Source: Christensenella sp. UBA7597
Lineage (GTDB): Bacteria; Bacillota; Clostridia; Christensenellales; Borkfalkiaceae
DNA: 12,875 nucleotides
Assembly (NCBI GenBank): GCA_002474405.1
Contig: DLQW01000037.1
Coordinates: forward strand, 18,717-31,591
Reading direction: 5' to 3'
The notes below the pieces were generated by a model. That model was not told the origin of the DNA and did no database searches. It worked only from the letters and a program-made list of their open reading frames with translations. The position numbers and the translations under genes were made by a program. This document shows, one piece after another, positions 11,820 through 12,875 of this stretch. How positions within the stretch are numbered: position 1 is the stretch's first letter; the number at the start of each line of letters is the position of its first letter.

Positions 11820-12875
11820 ATGTCGGGTAAAGTCAGGAAAATCAATTACGGCAGGCGGTTTTTGATATCGCAGGCGGATAAAAGTTACGGAGAGGGAGAT
11901 TACCTTTCCGCGCTTCGCTTTACGCATCGCGAAATCGAACTGTTCGGCGCCGATGCCGACGCTTTGGCGCGCCTTGCCGATTCGTACGAAAATATGGGGC
12001 TGTACACCTCGGCGCTGAACTGCTGGTTCCGCTATGCCGATTGCTGCGATCCCGACGATCTTCCCGATGCCTACGAGGGGCTTGCCGTCAATTATCTCAA
12101 TCTCGGCAACGAAGCGCAGTCGGCGTATTATTACGAACGTCTCGTCGATACCGATTCCACGCTTACGGGCGAAGATAAATTGCAGATTGCCGAAGCGTTC
12201 GCATCCGATCGCCGCAACGGCTTCCGTTTCGTCTATCCTCCCGCGCTCGCCGATTTCCGCGAAGAACTCGCAAAAAGCGGCGCGGCGCTCAGAGCGGGCG
12301 ATCTGGAAGGCGCCGTCGGGCTGCTTTCGGAAATTCCTAAGGGCTGCGGCGAATATTTCGCCGCGCAGGAACTTCTCGCCGTGGCAATGCTTTTAAAGGG
12401 CGATGCCGAGGGCGCGGAAGAAACCTGCCTCGCGCTTTTAAAGGAAAACGCAAACGACGTGCAGGCGCTCGCCACCCTTTCCGCGTTGTATTCCGAAGAG
12501 GACAGGAAAAGCGAAAGCCGCGAAATCGCGGATCGGCTGTGCTCGCTGCAGGGCACCACGTCGGAAGAAAAATATAAAATCGCCACGGTGGCTTGCGAAA
12601 ACGGCATGCACGATAAAGCGCTCGAACTTTTTTCTCTGCTGGAAAAAGAATTCCCTTACGACGGCAATCTGTTGTATTTCAAAGCGGCTGCGGCGGGGGA
12701 AAGCGGCAATTACTCGCTTGCGGAAGCCGCTCTCGGCAAACTTACCGATCTGTACCCGGAAGCGGAAGTGGCAAAATACTATCTGGCGGCGCTTCGTCTG
12801 CATAAAATTTATCCGGGCGAATACGATCGTCCGCCGTTTACGTATTTTTATCGCGTGCCGGAATCGGAAAAGACG
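11820..12875 (+). CDS. TPR-repeat protein (3' end outside window)
   Basis: An open frame of 352 codons from ATG 11820 to the last base, without a stop; function unknown. An in-frame TAA directly before the ATG (11817-11819) fixes the earliest start. A purine-rich SD (GGAAAGGA, 11801-11808) is 11 nt upstream, a little far. The protein opens MSGKVRKINYGRRFLISQAD and then shows helix-turn-helix hairpins typical of tetratricopeptide repeats: GEGDYLSALRFTHREIELF (residues 24-42), LADSYENMGLYTSALNCWF (52-70), LAVNYLNLGNEAQSAYYYER (88-107), and further units such as ACENGMHDKALELFSLLEKE and AAAGESGNYSLAEAALGKL. No signal peptide or membrane helix is visible, so a cytosolic scaffold role is likely. 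It follows hslO by 86 nt; no convincing promoter was found, so it may be read through from the upstream operon. The missing C-terminus could add a catalytic domain. Confidence 0.82.
   Translation, partial: MSGKVRKINYGRRFLISQADKSYGEGDYLSALRFTHREIELFGADADALARLADSYENMGLYTSALNCWFRYADCCDPDDLPDAYEGLAVNYLNLGNEAQSAYYYERLVDTDSTLTGEDKLQIAEAFASDRRNGFRFVYPPALADFREELAKSGAALRAGDLEGAVGLLSEIPKGCGEYFAAQELLAVAMLLKGDAEGAEETCLALLKENANDVQALATLSALYSEEDRKSESREIADRLCSLQGTTSEEKYKIATVACENGMHDKALELFSLLEKEFPYDGNLLYFKAAAAGESGNYSLAEAALGKLTDLYPEAEVAKYYLAALRLHKIYPGEYDRPPFTYFYRVPESEKT

Overview
This is a gene-dense chromosomal stretch, probably from an anaerobic Firmicute of the class Clostridia. The evidence is a clostridial-type glutamyl-tRNA synthetase with an N-terminal extension, consensus sigma-A promoters, GGAGG-like ribosome sites, an aspartate-semialdehyde dehydrogenase of the archaeal/fungal-like family, and a YesL-like (DUF624) membrane protein. 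Codons ending in G or C are common (GCG, CGC, GGC) while intergenic DNA is AT-rich. A placement near Christensenellales is only an impression. No rRNA, tRNA, CRISPR array, insertion sequence or phage gene was seen.

Layout. 1-849 (+): 3' part of a MalG-type sugar ABC transporter permease, cut by the window start. 958-2085 (+): ketopantoate reductase family protein with its own promoter. 2188-3690 (+): MATE-family exporter, whose promoter carries an 11-nt direct repeat spaced by 21 bp. 3751-5385 (+): glutamyl-tRNA synthetase, driven by an exact-consensus promoter lying across the stop codon of the MATE gene. 5386-5726: convergent, non-coding region packed with short palindromic repeat units. 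5727-8556 (-): lysine/diaminopimelate operon asd-dapA-dapB, which carries aspartyl phosphate to tetrahydrodipicolinate for lysine and peptidoglycan. 8557-8785: divergent regulatory region with an 11-bp inverted repeat. 8786-11733 (+): a DUF624-like membrane protein, a SAM methyltransferase and the redox chaperone Hsp33, closely spaced. 11820-12875 (+): a TPR-repeat protein that runs off the window end.

Most of the window is conserved housekeeping and transport DNA, and no clearly new multi-gene system is evident. The points most worth a second look are: the mosaic repeat region at 5386-5726, with two near-identical hairpin units; an unusually cysteine-rich Hsp33 with two extra CxxC motifs; a DapA in which the usual catalytic-triad Tyr of the PYYN motif is Cys; the tandem operator-like repeat in the MATE promoter; and the inverted repeat in the asd/DUF624 divergent region. 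Functions are assigned by recognising motifs from memory; no database search was run.
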